Shown here: piece by piece, positions 26,016 to 34,620 of the stretch
Layout of the letters: every line of letters starts with the position of its first letter
Position numbering within the stretch: the first letter of the stretch is position 1
From: an uncultured Rhodospirillales bacterium
GTDB lineage: Bacteria > Pseudomonadota > Alphaproteobacteria > Reyranellales > Reyranellaceae
Direction of reading: 5' to 3'
Length of the DNA: 64,000 nucleotides
Assembly (NCBI GenBank): GCA_945957125.1
Contig: CAMFJT010000001.1
Coordinates: 1-64,000, forward strand
Program-made: the position numbers and the translations under genes
Notes under the pieces: generated by a model
Seen by the model: only the letters and a program-made list of their open reading frames with translations
What the model was told of the DNA's origin: nothing
Databases searched by the model: none

Positions 26016-26570
26016 ATGAGGGTGATCGAGACTGAACTTTCTGACGTAAAAGTGATCTCACCCAACCGAATTGGCGACGATAGGGGTTGGTTCGAAGAAA
26101 TATATCGCCGAGATATTCTTGCCGACGCGGGTATTGGGGATGTTTTCATACAGGATAATATGTCCTTTTCGATTTCCCGCGGCACCGTCCGCGGGTTGCA
26201 TTTTCAGATACCGCCGTCGGCGCAAGCCAAGCTGGTTCGCGTTCTCGTCGGCAGCGTGCTGGACGTCGCGGTCGATTTGCGATCGTCGTCGCCGACTTAC
26301 GGCAGGCACGTCGCTGTCGAAATCGACGCGAAACTTGGACGACTGGTCTATATTCCATCGGGCTTCGCCCATGGTTTCTGCACCCTCGAGCCCGACACCC
26401 TGGTTTGCTACAAGGTCAGCGCGCTCTATGATGCAAAGTGCGATCGCAGCCTGGCCTGGAACGATCCTGCCCTCGGCATCGACTGGCCCGTCGGTCCCGG
26501 CGAGGCGATCCTGTCCGCCAAGGACCGAGCAGCCCCGGCGCTGGCCGGGATCGGCCGGGCGTTCGGCTAG
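26016..26570 (+). CDS. rfbC: dTDP-4-dehydrorhamnose 3,5-epimerase
   Basis: A 184-residue cupin-fold epimerase of the dTDP-L-rhamnose pathway. It contains DDRGWFEEIY, FIQDNMSFS, the active-site histidine in RGLHFQ (about residue 66), VAVDLR with the partner Asp, YIPSGFAHGFCTLE and the catalytic Tyr in LVCYKVSALYD. The length is standard. AAGAGG lies before the ATG. It starts the exopolysaccharide locus and precedes rfbD by 18 bases. Confidence 0.95.
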   Translation: MRVIETELSDVKVISPNRIGDDRGWFEEIYRRDILADAGIGDVFIQDNMSFSISRGTVRGLHFQIPPSAQAKLVRVLVGSVLDVAVDLRSSSPTYGRHVAVEIDAKLGRLVYIPSGFAHGFCTLEPDTLVCYKVSALYDAKCDRSLAWNDPALGIDWPVGPGEAILSAKDRAAPALAGIGRAFG

Positions 26571-26588
26571 GATGCCCTCGGTGGATCG

Positions 26589-27518
26589 ATGCGGAATGGG
26601 CCGGTGACGGGCCGCGCGGCTGTCCTGATCCTGGGAGCGACGGGCCAGGTCGGCATGGAGCTGACGCGGCTGGCGTGGCCGGCACAGCTCGATATCCACG
26701 CGCCAGGGCGGGCCGAGCTCGATCTTGCGGACGAGGCGGCCGTCGATCGGATCGTCGCGTCCCGTCCCTGGGCCTGCGTCATCAACACGGCGGCCTACAC
26801 GGCCGTCGACAATGCCGAGACGGATGTCGGCACCGCCTGGCGCATCAACGCGCTCGCGCCGGCCGTGCTGGCCGCGTCGACCGGCAGATCGCAGACGCCG
26901 ATCATCCACGTATCGACGGACTACGTCTTCGACGGCCGGTCTGAAACGCCCTATCGGCCCGACGACGCGATGCGGCCGCGCAGCGTCTATGGCGCGAGCA
27001 AGGCGGCGGGCGAATATGCGGTCTGCACCGCCAATCCGCGCCACGTCATCGTGCGCACGGCGTGGGTGTTCAGTCCCCATCGCTCGAATTTCGTCAAGAC
27101 GATGCTGCGTCTGGCCGCCGAGCGCGACGTGCTGCGCGTGGTCGACGATCAGACCGGGTGTCCGACGTCCGCCGCCGACCTCGCGGCCGCATTGATGGCC
27201 ATCTGCCGGCGTCTGATCGACGATCCGAGCGGCCCCTGGGGCACCTATCACTTCGCCAACGACGGTGAAACGACGTGGTGCGGCCTGGCCCGCGCGATCA
27301 TGGCGGGGGCGCGAAGGCGGGGCGTCCGCGACGTGCCGGTCGAGGCCATCGCGACGGCGGATTTCGTCACCAAGGCGGTCAGGCCGGCGAATTCGGCCCT
27401 GGCGACGGATGCCTTGACGCGCGACTACGCCATTCGGCCCCGTCCCTGGCAGCACGCGCTCGAGGATGTCCTCGACGTGCTGCTGTGTTCTCCAAAGATC
27501 TGCGGTGAGGCGAAATGA
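26589..27518 (+). CDS. rfbD: dTDP-4-dehydrorhamnose reductase
   Basis: A 309-residue NAD(P)H-dependent short-chain reductase making dTDP-L-rhamnose. The N-terminal nucleotide-binding loop is LGATGQVGMEL. STDYVFDG and the catalytic YGASKAAGE (Tyr-x3-Lys) are present, and VRTAWVFSPH is the usual family segment. It overlaps rfbA by four bases (ATGA). A GTG 15 bases downstream of the ATG is an alternative start. Confidence 0.94.
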   Translation: MRNGPVTGRAAVLILGATGQVGMELTRLAWPAQLDIHAPGRAELDLADEAAVDRIVASRPWACVINTAAYTAVDNAETDVGTAWRINALAPAVLAASTGRSQTPIIHVSTDYVFDGRSETPYRPDDAMRPRSVYGASKAAGEYAVCTANPRHVIVRTAWVFSPHRSNFVKTMLRLAAERDVLRVVDDQTGCPTSAADLAAALMAICRRLIDDPSGPWGTYHFANDGETTWCGLARAIMAGARRRGVRDVPVEAIATADFVTKAVRPANSALATDALTRDYAIRPRPWQHALEDVLDVLLCSPKICGEAK

Positions 27519-28384
27519 AGGGCATCGTCCTGGCGGGAGGGTCGGGCACGCGCCTGCACCCGGCGACGCTGGCCATCAACAAGCAGTTGCTGCCGATCTA
27601 CGACAAGCCGATGATCTATTATCCGATATCGACGCTGATGCTTGCCGATATCCGGGATATCCTCATCATCTCCTCGCCCGAGCATATCGACAACTACCGC
27701 TTCCTGCTCGGAACCGGCGAGCAGTTCGGCGTGACCTTCAGCTATACGATCCAGCCCAAGCCGCAAGGCTTGGCGCAGGCTTTCCTGTTGGGCAGGGAAT
27801 TCATCGGCGGGGATCCCGTCGCCCTCATCCTGGGAGACAACCTCTTCTTCGGTGCCGGGCTGCAGGATCTCCTGACGCGTGCGCGGCGGCGCGAGAGCGG
27901 TGCGACGGTGGTCGCCTATCACGTCGACCGGCCCGAGCAGTACGGCGTGATCACGATCGACGAGCACGGCCGGCCGATGCGCATCGTCGAGAAGCCGGCG
28001 GCGCCCGAATCGCGCTGGGCGGTCACCGGCCTGTATTTCTACGACAATCGGGTCGTCGACATCGCGAGCCGCGTGAAGCCCTCGGCGCGGGGAGAGCTCG
28101 AGATCACCGACGTGAACAATGCCTACCTGGAGAGCGGCGAGCTGAATGTCGAGTTGATGTCGCGCGGCTTCGCGTGGCTCGATACGGGTACGCACGACGA
28201 TCTCCTGGATGCCGCGGAGTTCGTGCGCGTGATCCAGCGGCGCCAGGGCGTCCAGATCGCCTGCCTCGAGGAGATCGCCTACCAGAAGGGCTATATCGAT
28301 CGCGAGAGCCTGGCCGCCCGCGGCCGCGCTTTCGCGAAGACCGCCTATGGGCAGCATCTGCTGTCGCTGCTGACGCAGAGCTGA
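27515..28384 (+). CDS. rfbA: Glucose-1-phosphate thymidylyltransferase
   Basis: A 289-residue nucleotidyltransferase producing dTDP-glucose. The signature GGSGTRLHPAT is at residues 8-18, then KQLLPIYDKPMIYYP, the metal-binding LGDNLFFG, and the sugar-binding EKP segment with VTGLYFYD. It is the full family length. It is translationally coupled to rfbD. The gene for the second pathway step (4,6-dehydratase, rfbB) is not in this window. Confidence 0.96.
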   Translation: MKGIVLAGGSGTRLHPATLAINKQLLPIYDKPMIYYPISTLMLADIRDILIISSPEHIDNYRFLLGTGEQFGVTFSYTIQPKPQGLAQAFLLGREFIGGDPVALILGDNLFFGAGLQDLLTRARRRESGATVVAYHVDRPEQYGVITIDEHGRPMRIVEKPAAPESRWAVTGLYFYDNRVVDIASRVKPSARGELEITDVNNAYLESGELNVELMSRGFAWLDTGTHDDLLDAAEFVRVIQRRQGVQIACLEEIAYQKGYIDRESLAARGRAFAKTAYGQHLLSLLTQS

Positions 28385-28387
28385 CCG

Positions 28388-29929
28388 TTACGTCGCGGGG
28401 GCGGCGGCGGCCGGAAGCGATCGGGTGTCGGCGGAGGCTTCCGGGATTTGCGTCATCCGCGGAAGATTGAGGGTGATCCCGGCATAGATCCAGAGCAGGA
28501 ACAGCGTCGAATGCTCCTGGAACGGATCCATCAGGCCGCTCACCGCGACGCTGACGAAGGCAAGGAAGAGCGCCGAGGCGATCCACCTTATCTCGGGGTC
28601 CGGAGAGCCGCGCGACTGCCGCCACGCCAGGAGCGCGATCCGCACGAAGAAGCCGAAGAACACCAGCGCGCCCGGAATGCCGATCTCCGACGTGAGGGCG
28701 AGGTACATGTTGTGGGTCGGTTCCAGGTAGAACTGGGTGTTCGAATCGCGCTTGTCGTAGGTGATGTTGACGTATCGCGGCTTCTCGGCCGTGCCGTTGT
28801 TCAGCCCCACCCCGAGGATCGGATTGTCGAGGATCATCCGCAGCGCCGCCTCGTATTGATAGAAGCGTACCGAGGCCGAATCGCTGCGAACCGTGAACTG
28901 ATCGTAGATCTTGGGGCTGATGGCGGCCAGCCCGGCGAAGCCCGCCATGAGGATCAGCACGATCTCGGCGCGCTTGAGCATGCGGTCCCGGACCATGATC
29001 GCGAAGGCCAGCAGGCACTGGACGGCGACGAGGATGAAGTACACGCGGGTGAAGGTGAACAGCAGGCCGACCAGGCCGAAGCCGGTCAGGACGGCGAACA
29101 GCAGCGGCCTCGGATACATGACGTTTCGCGCGGAGAGCAGCAGGGCGAACGGAATGACCATCATGCACAGCCGCGTCGTCGACCCCGGCGAGGCCAGCGT
29201 GCCGTATCCCCGCACCGCCGATCCTTCCGTGGTGCGATCCACCTCCAGGTACTTCTGCATGTCGGCCAGGTTCTGGGTGACCGCGCCCGGGGTCAGCGGC
29301 GAGATGTAGCCGGTGGTGAAGCGGACCAGGGTCATCCCTGCCTGGGTCACCAGGATCGCGACTCCCACCAGGATGAGCACGCGCACGGCATCCTTGGTGT
29401 CCAGGCAGTTCACGGCAAAGAGAAAGGCGATGACGTACTTGACCTCCTGCGAAAGCTGGACGAAGCCCAGATAGGGCGAGCTCGCGCCGACGGTCGAGAG
29501 CAGCGCGATGCCGAGATAGGCGAGGGGCAGCCAGAAGATCGACGGGATGCGCAGGGCCTTCTTGTGGAACAGCAGGTCGTTCATCCAGATCGCGAGGAGG
29601 ACGAGCAGCAGCAGGTCGGACAGGGTGACCTGGAAGGTGAAAGCCCAGATGGTGTAGTTGATCTTCAGCGCGTCGACGACCGCGAGACCGTCGTTCAGGT
29701 TCTTGGCGATCTCGAACTGCGTCGACAGCAGGAAAAGGGCAAACCAGTAGAGCCGGAAGTTCTTGATGACGAAGGCCGGCAGGACCAAGAGCAGCGCGAG
29801 CGGCAGCGCCGCCACGTAGGCCGGCTTCGTCACGTACAGGCCGAACGCGACCACCGTGCCGATCCCCGCGCCCGCGCACAGCAGGAACAGGGAATTGCGC
29901 AACAGCAGCGCACGCGGGGCGGCCGTCAT
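28388..29929 (-). CDS. O-antigen ligase/polymerase (Wzy-like) membrane protein
   Basis: A 513-residue polytopic protein with about 11-12 membrane helices and a large periplasmic loop in the C-terminal half. That loop contains NPILGVGLNNGT and PTHNMYLALTSEIGIPG, the Wzy_C/WaaL signature including the conserved His. Such proteins polymerise or ligate undecaprenyl-linked repeat units on the periplasmic side. It is transcribed with the CpsD-like ATPase (1-base overlap) and faces rfbA tail to tail. Whether it is the polymerase or a ligase cannot be told, but no other candidate polymerase exists in the locus. Confidence 0.87.
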   Translation of the reverse strand: MTAAPRALLLRNSLFLLCAGAGIGTVVAFGLYVTKPAYVAALPLALLLVLPAFVIKNFRLYWFALFLLSTQFEIAKNLNDGLAVVDALKINYTIWAFTFQVTLSDLLLLVLLAIWMNDLLFHKKALRIPSIFWLPLAYLGIALLSTVGASSPYLGFVQLSQEVKYVIAFLFAVNCLDTKDAVRVLILVGVAILVTQAGMTLVRFTTGYISPLTPGAVTQNLADMQKYLEVDRTTEGSAVRGYGTLASPGSTTRLCMMVIPFALLLSARNVMYPRPLLFAVLTGFGLVGLLFTFTRVYFILVAVQCLLAFAIMVRDRMLKRAEIVLILMAGFAGLAAISPKIYDQFTVRSDSASVRFYQYEAALRMILDNPILGVGLNNGTAEKPRYVNITYDKRDSNTQFYLEPTHNMYLALTSEIGIPGALVFFGFFVRIALLAWRQSRGSPDPEIRWIASALFLAFVSVAVSGLMDPFQEHSTLFLLWIYAGITLNLPRMTQIPEASADTRSLPAAAAPAT

Positions 29930-30789
29930 CAACCGGAGATCGCCCTGCCGTCGTTCACGACATGGATCGACCGATTGAGCACGATTCCGAGCATCCTGGT
30001 GGACCGCAGGTAGCCCAGCGCCTGGCGCACGTCGGCGACGCGGGTTTCGCCTTCCTCGACCACGAGCAGGGAGCAGTCGACCAGCGGTGCGAACGCCACC
30101 GCGTCGTCGCTCGACAGGATCGACGGCAGGTCGAAGAGAATGATCTCGTGCGGGTAGCGAAGCTTCAGCTCCTCGACGAACCGCGCCATTCGGGGCGAGG
30201 AAAGCAGCTCCGAGGACGAGGAGACCGGCGCACCGGCGGCAATGGCGGTCAGCCCCTCGACATCCGTCTCCATCTCGATCTCCGGGATCGGAACGTCGCG
30301 CAGGAGAAAATCCGCGACGCCCTTTCCTGGCGCGAAGCCCATGAGCTTGTGAAACGAGGGATTGACGAGGTCGAGTTCGACCAGCAGCACCTCGTGGCTC
30401 GACGTCCGCGCAATGCGGATCGCGAGGTTCACCGTGGTGAGAGTGTTGCCCGATCGTGGCGATGGGCTCGTGATCGCGACCGTCCTCCAGTCGTTCTCAC
30501 GCAAGCGCTGCACGATCTGCGTGCGGATGAAGCTGTAGGCGGCCTCGCCGTCGCCCGGTCCCTTGGCCATTGCCGCGAGGGCGGCACGAGCGGGCTCGTC
30601 CTGGGCGGATGCCGCAGGCCGGCGCCGCGTCCGGACGCCCGCGGCGGTATCCGCCGGCGTGCCGTCCAGAAGCCGATCGACCGGATATCTTGCCGTCGGC
30701 GGCTCGGAAGACCGCCCGACCCCGTCATTCGGGGTATTCGACGCGCTTCTCGCGCCCGGGCGCCTCCGAAACCACATGCTCCAAGCCAT
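29929..30789 (-). CDS. CpsD/BY-kinase-like P-loop protein with altered Walker A
   Basis: A 286-residue protein resembling the cytoplasmic ATPase/tyrosine-kinase partner of Wzz-type chain-length proteins. An unstructured basic and Pro-rich N-terminus of about 85 residues precedes the P-loop domain. The Walker A region reads SPSPRSGNTLTTVNLAI, so the expected GKT lysine is Asn (codon AAC). Walker A' (LLVELDLVNPSFH) and Walker B (IILFDLPSILSSDD) are recognisable. No C-terminal tyrosine cluster is present. It may bind nucleotide poorly or act as a regulator. It precedes the polymerase-like gene with a 1-base overlap. Confidence 0.8.
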   Translation of the reverse strand: MAWSMWFRRRPGARSASNTPNDGVGRSSEPPTARYPVDRLLDGTPADTAAGVRTRRRPAASAQDEPARAALAAMAKGPGDGEAAYSFIRTQIVQRLRENDWRTVAITSPSPRSGNTLTTVNLAIRIARTSSHEVLLVELDLVNPSFHKLMGFAPGKGVADFLLRDVPIPEIEMETDVEGLTAIAAGAPVSSSSELLSSPRMARFVEELKLRYPHEIILFDLPSILSSDDAVAFAPLVDCSLLVVEEGETRVADVRQALGYLRSTRMLGIVLNRSIHVVNDGRAISG

Positions 30790-30890
30790 CCGTCTATTCG
30801 TCCATTACCGTCGCGAAAGAAGGCAATATCGCGTCGGCAAGTGCGGCAGCGATGCGCCGGGCAGGTCGAGGAGCTGCCCCTGTCGAAGAG

Positions 30891-30919
30891 CTGACATTTA
30901 TGAAACTTTCCAGTATCGA
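30891..30919 (+). promoter_or_regulatory. Possible sigma70-type promoter for the GMC oxidoreductase gene
   Basis: CTGACA (30891-30896) and TATCGA (30914-30919) are separated by 17 bases in the AT-richer part of the 271-base gap between divergent genes. Both hexamers deviate from consensus, so this is weak. The rest of the gap shows no gene. Confidence 0.3.
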
Positions 30920-31060
30920 CATATTGTCCGTGTCTCCGGGACCGGCGTCAATGGATGGCGCAGGCAAAAGCGGGCCTGTAAAGTCCGATACGGACCCTTT
31001 CCGTCGCGTCCTGCCTTTCGGGAAGCAGGACCGCAACCGTGCACACAGGACGAAAACGCC

Positions 31061-32683
31061 GTGTTCGATTGGGACGATTATCGGCCGCAGTCCCCTGAAG
31101 ATGTCTTGTGGGACGTGGTCGTCGTCGGCGCAGGAATGGGCGGCGGATTTCTCGGCTGGTCGCTGGCGCAACAGGGCCTGAATGTCCTGTTCCTCGAGCG
31201 CGGCCGGCCGTTGGATCCCTCGGGCCCTCCCCGCAGGACGACGAGGCTGCAGCGGCTGCTCGATCCCGATAGCGTCGCAGCCGATCTCGCCGCCCGCGGG
31301 GTATGGAATCGACGGATAACGGTGAATCGCGACGGCCGGACCGCCTCGTTCTTCGCGCCCATGGGCAACGGTCCCGGCGGATCGTCGGTGGTCTACGGCG
31401 CCGTGCTCGAGCGATTCAGGCGGGAGGACTTCGCGGCAGGCGACCGCACCGTGGACCCCGACCTGCTGCCCAACGGCTGGCCGATCGAATATGACGATTT
31501 TCTTCCGTATTACCGGCGGGCAGAGGCCTTGATGGGCGTTCGGGGCACGCCCGACCCGACCGATCCCGACGACGATTCCCGGCTGCTCGAGCCGCCGCCG
31601 CTGTCGCAACGGGACAGCCATTTCTACGACGCCTTCGCGGCGGCGGGACTTTCTCCATATCGGCTGCATGTCGCCATCGCCTACAAGCCGGGCTGCGTCG
31701 AATGCCAGGGCATCGCCTGTTCGGCCGACTGCAAGGCAGGCGCCGTCGATCGGGCCTTGCGCCCGGCGCTCGTCAGTCATGGCGCGAAGCTGCTGACCGG
31801 GTTCACGGTCGACCGCCTCGGCGCGGACGGAGGCACGATCGATCATGTGGTGGGGCGCCACGACGGGCGGGAGCTGCGGATCCGGGGACGTGTCGTGGTG
31901 CTCGCCGCGGGCGCGCTCAACACGCCGCTGATCCTCTTGCGCTCGACCGACGACCGCTGGCCGGCCGGTATCGGCAACGACGGCGGAATGGTCGGCCGCG
32001 GCCTCATGTTCCATGCCAGCGAATATTTCGCGCTCTGGCCGACCCGCGAGGTCGATGCCTCGGGGCCGGCCAAGACTCTCTCCAGCCGGGCGATGAACGT
32101 GATGGACGGACGCAAGCTCGGCAGCTTCCAGTCTGTCGGAACGCCCGTGCATCCCACGCTGGTCTCAGATTTCATGCTGGCCATTCTCGAACGACTGCTG
32201 CCGTTCAGGATCCCTCTGCTGAGGCTGGGCACGCTGGTCGCCGCAGTCTTCGGCGGCTGGCTGTTCAGGCGTGCCGCGCTGTTCGCCACCATCGTCGAGG
32301 ATTTCGCTTATCGCGACAATCGGGTGGTGGTCGATCCCGACACGCCGAGCGGCCTCAGGGTCTTCTACAACGATACGGGCGATCTCACGGCCCGAACGTC
32401 GGCATTGCGTGCAGCCATTCGTCGCCGGCTGGCGAAGCACCGTATCCTGTTCCTGTCGAGCGGCGACTATCTCAACTACGGCCATCCGTCAGGGACGTGC
32501 CGGTTCGGCGAGTCTTCCGACACCGGCGTGCTGACGCCGGAAAACCGCGTGCACGGGGTCGACAATCTCTACGTCGTGGACGCGTCGTTCTTTCCTTCCT
32601 GCGGCGGCGTGAATCCCAGCCTCACCATCGTCGCCAACGCCCTCCGCGTCGCCGAGATCCTCGCTCGCCGCTTGCGCGCCTGA
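31061..32683 (+). CDS. GMC-family FAD-dependent oxidoreductase
   Basis: A 540-residue flavoprotein. The N-terminal dinucleotide fold is VVVVGAGMGGGFLGWSLAQ with the acidic end LFLERG. GNGPGGSSVVYGAV is the second FAD motif, and HPSGTCRFG with YVVDASFFPSCGGVNPSLTI forms the C-terminal active-site region. A four-cysteine segment (GCVECQGIACSADCKAG, about residues 212-228) resembles a ferredoxin-like or zinc-binding loop seen in some GMC dehydrogenases. The GTG at 31061 has AGGA ten bases upstream. Members oxidise alcohols or sugars. Its location inside the polysaccharide locus suggests oxidation of a sugar or lipid intermediate, which is inference. Confidence 0.85.
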   Translation: MFDWDDYRPQSPEDVLWDVVVVGAGMGGGFLGWSLAQQGLNVLFLERGRPLDPSGPPRRTTRLQRLLDPDSVAADLAARGVWNRRITVNRDGRTASFFAPMGNGPGGSSVVYGAVLERFRREDFAAGDRTVDPDLLPNGWPIEYDDFLPYYRRAEALMGVRGTPDPTDPDDDSRLLEPPPLSQRDSHFYDAFAAAGLSPYRLHVAIAYKPGCVECQGIACSADCKAGAVDRALRPALVSHGAKLLTGFTVDRLGADGGTIDHVVGRHDGRELRIRGRVVVLAAGALNTPLILLRSTDDRWPAGIGNDGGMVGRGLMFHASEYFALWPTREVDASGPAKTLSSRAMNVMDGRKLGSFQSVGTPVHPTLVSDFMLAILERLLPFRIPLLRLGTLVAAVFGGWLFRRAALFATIVEDFAYRDNRVVVDPDTPSGLRVFYNDTGDLTARTSALRAAIRRRLAKHRILFLSSGDYLNYGHPSGTCRFGESSDTGVLTPENRVHGVDNLYVVDASFFPSCGGVNPSLTIVANALRVAEILARRLRA

Positions 32684-32698
32684 CCCCTGTATTGCCAC

Positions 32699-33367
32699 TC
32701 AGCCTGCGCGAACGCAGGCGGTGCCGGCCTCCGGCAGGCGTTCCGCCAAGGCTGCGGCCGACAGCGGCCATCGCCCGGCCTGGCTCTCGAGATACCGGCT
32801 CTTGCGCTGCATCGCGAGGCGGCAATCGGCAGACCCAGCCGTCTCCTCGCGCGTGCCGGTCAGGATGGCGGCATCGATCCCCTCATCGTGCCGCATGCGG
32901 TCGAGAAGCTTTCGAACCGCGTCGGCATCGGGCGCGTCGTGCGGCGCGACCAGCGCGATGAATGCGCCGGTGGCCTGTTCGACGGTCCAGCGCGCCGCCA
33001 TCGGGAGATCGGCGGCCGCATCCGCCTTCACGATGCGTATCCAGGGCCGCGTCCCGCGAAGGCGCGCGAGCAGGCGCAGCGTTTCGGGAGGCGCGCCGGG
33101 GCGATCGCAAACGCAGATCTCCCAACTGCCGTCGCCATGCGCCTCGACCATCCCCGCCACCGCGCTCATGGTCCCCGGGGCGTGCTCGACAGTATCGAGC
33201 AGGAAGCTCACTTGCCGCGGCCGGTCCTCGTAGGCCCGCCCGTCGGGCAAGGCGAGTGCCGGAAAGAGCATGCCGCGAACCTTCGACCAAGTCACCTTGA
33301 CTGCGATGGCCAGTCCGAAGTTGCGGGAGACCTTGAGAAAGCGGCGGGGCAGCGAGAGGTCGTTCAA
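32699..33367 (-). CDS. Truncated GT2-like glycosyltransferase domain protein
   Basis: A 222-residue protein. The order of elements, VSFLLDTVEHAPGTMSAV, SWEICVCDRPGAPPETL, ATGAFIALVAPHDAPDADAV, parallels the GT-A fold of family 2 glycosyltransferases. The usual DD and DxD pairs are replaced (CDR, APHD) and the acceptor-binding half is missing. The gene overlaps the upstream GT4 gene by four bases. It may be a degenerate or accessory glycosyltransferase rather than a pseudogene, because the frame is intact. Confidence 0.6.
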   Translation of the reverse strand: MNDLSLPRRFLKVSRNFGLAIAVKVTWSKVRGMLFPALALPDGRAYEDRPRQVSFLLDTVEHAPGTMSAVAGMVEAHGDGSWEICVCDRPGAPPETLRLLARLRGTRPWIRIVKADAAADLPMAARWTVEQATGAFIALVAPHDAPDADAVRKLLDRMRHDEGIDAAILTGTREETAGSADCRLAMQRKSRYLESQAGRWPLSAAALAERLPEAGTACVRAG

Positions 33368-34518
33368 AGCCGGCCTCCCGTCTCCGCCGGCGCGATCGCG
33401 GCAAGCCTATCCCGCATCCGCCGCCCGATCGCCGCCGCCGAATAATCCTCGAGCATGAGCGTTCGCGCCCGCGCGCCCTTCGCCGCGGCCGCGCCGGGAT
33501 TGGCGACCACGTGCCGCAGCAGCTCGCGCAGGTGCTCGCGCGAGGGATCCGGCCAGATCGCGCCCCTGGCATAGGGTCCGTGGCTGCGTTCGATCTCGAC
33601 CAGCCGGTAACGCAGGGGAAATCCGACCTCTTCCGTCACGAAGTCGACCGTGCCGCCGTAGTCGGTGGCGATCGCGGGCACGCCCAGCGCCATGGCCTCG
33701 GCGACCGTCAGGCCGAAACCCTCGGTACGATGGGGCGAGACATAGCAGTCTGCCGCACCGACGAGCCCCGCAAGCTCGAGGGTTTCCATTTGCTGGCGCA
33801 GGACCAGGCACCGCCGATTGCGTGCCTCCAGCGCAGCGAGATATGCGCCAAGCTCCGGATCCTTGTCGGCGTTGGTGACCTTGAGGACGAGCCTCACTCT
33901 TTCGTGCTCCGTGAAGGCCGCTTCGAAGGCATCGACGAGGCAATGGGGGTTCTTGCGCGCCACCATGCTGGTGGCGTCGAAGACGTAGAGAAACATGAAT
34001 TCGTCGCGGGAAATCCCGAGACGTTCGCGCCATCCGGTCTGCGGCGCCGGGACTGCCGCCACGACGTGAGGCATGACGATGACGGGCTTGGCGGTCAGCG
34101 CCTGAATGGCGCGCTGGCAAAATACCGACGGAGTCCATATTTCGTCGAAATGACTGAATTCGGCCCAGAATTCGTCACGAAAGGCGGGAAGCTCCCATAC
34201 CCAAATGCCGATCTTGTATTTCGCCCTCGCGAAGCTGCGGCCATGGAAATGCAGGAAGCGATGGACGGAATCGGCATTCGTCTGAACGATTGCCACGGAA
34301 TGGCGCGGCTTTTCTCCCCGCTCGAAGCGTCCGATGCTCGCCTCATGGGTGAATATCTCGTGCAGCGGGACCAGGCACACCGGAATCTCGGCGGCGCGCA
34401 GGGCCGCGAGATATCCGCGGGCGGCGGTGCCGGGGCTGATGACGACTCCGGTCGGGCCGTAGAAATTGACGCCAGGGACCATTGGGCCGCGGTAGCACGG
34501 CTGGCCACTGCGCCTCAA
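33364..34518 (-). CDS. GT4-type glycosyltransferase (GT-B fold)
   Basis: A protein of about 384 residues with the GT4 C-terminal donor site. MFLYVFDATSMVARKNP starts the second domain, LVLKV follows, and DCYVSPHRTEGFGLTVAEAMALGVPAIATDYGG contains the E-x7-E motif. An N-terminal WVWELPAFRDEFW segment is like mannosyl-/rhamnosyltransferases. The start is ambiguous. A TTG at 34518 has GAGGAA upstream at good spacing, whereas the ATG at 34482 has no visible ribosome-binding site. It is divergent from the GT2 gene at 34621. Confidence 0.88.
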   Translation of the reverse strand: MRRSGQPCYRGPMVPGVNFYGPTGVVISPGTAARGYLAALRAAEIPVCLVPLHEIFTHEASIGRFERGEKPRHSVAIVQTNADSVHRFLHFHGRSFARAKYKIGIWVWELPAFRDEFWAEFSHFDEIWTPSVFCQRAIQALTAKPVIVMPHVVAAVPAPQTGWRERLGISRDEFMFLYVFDATSMVARKNPHCLVDAFEAAFTEHERVRLVLKVTNADKDPELGAYLAALEARNRRCLVLRQQMETLELAGLVGAADCYVSPHRTEGFGLTVAEAMALGVPAIATDYGGTVDFVTEEVGFPLRYRLVEIERSHGPYARGAIWPDPSREHLRELLRHVVANPGAAAAKGARARTLMLEDYSAAAIGRRMRDRLAAIAPAETGGRL

Positions 34519-34620
34519 TAAGGTGCGTTCCTCGAATCGCGCGCGGCGAATCCTTGGTCGACACAGGCAAGCATGTTAGCTTCGCGATTCTCAGCTTAAT
34601 TTTTTTCCGGCCGTGTTCCC

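Noticed and set aside
30790..31060. N-terminal extension of the GMC oxidoreductase over the divergent gap
   Set aside because: The upstream codons give an Arg-rich sequence unlike the family. The GTG at 31061 with AGGA upstream places the start just before the FAD-binding fold.
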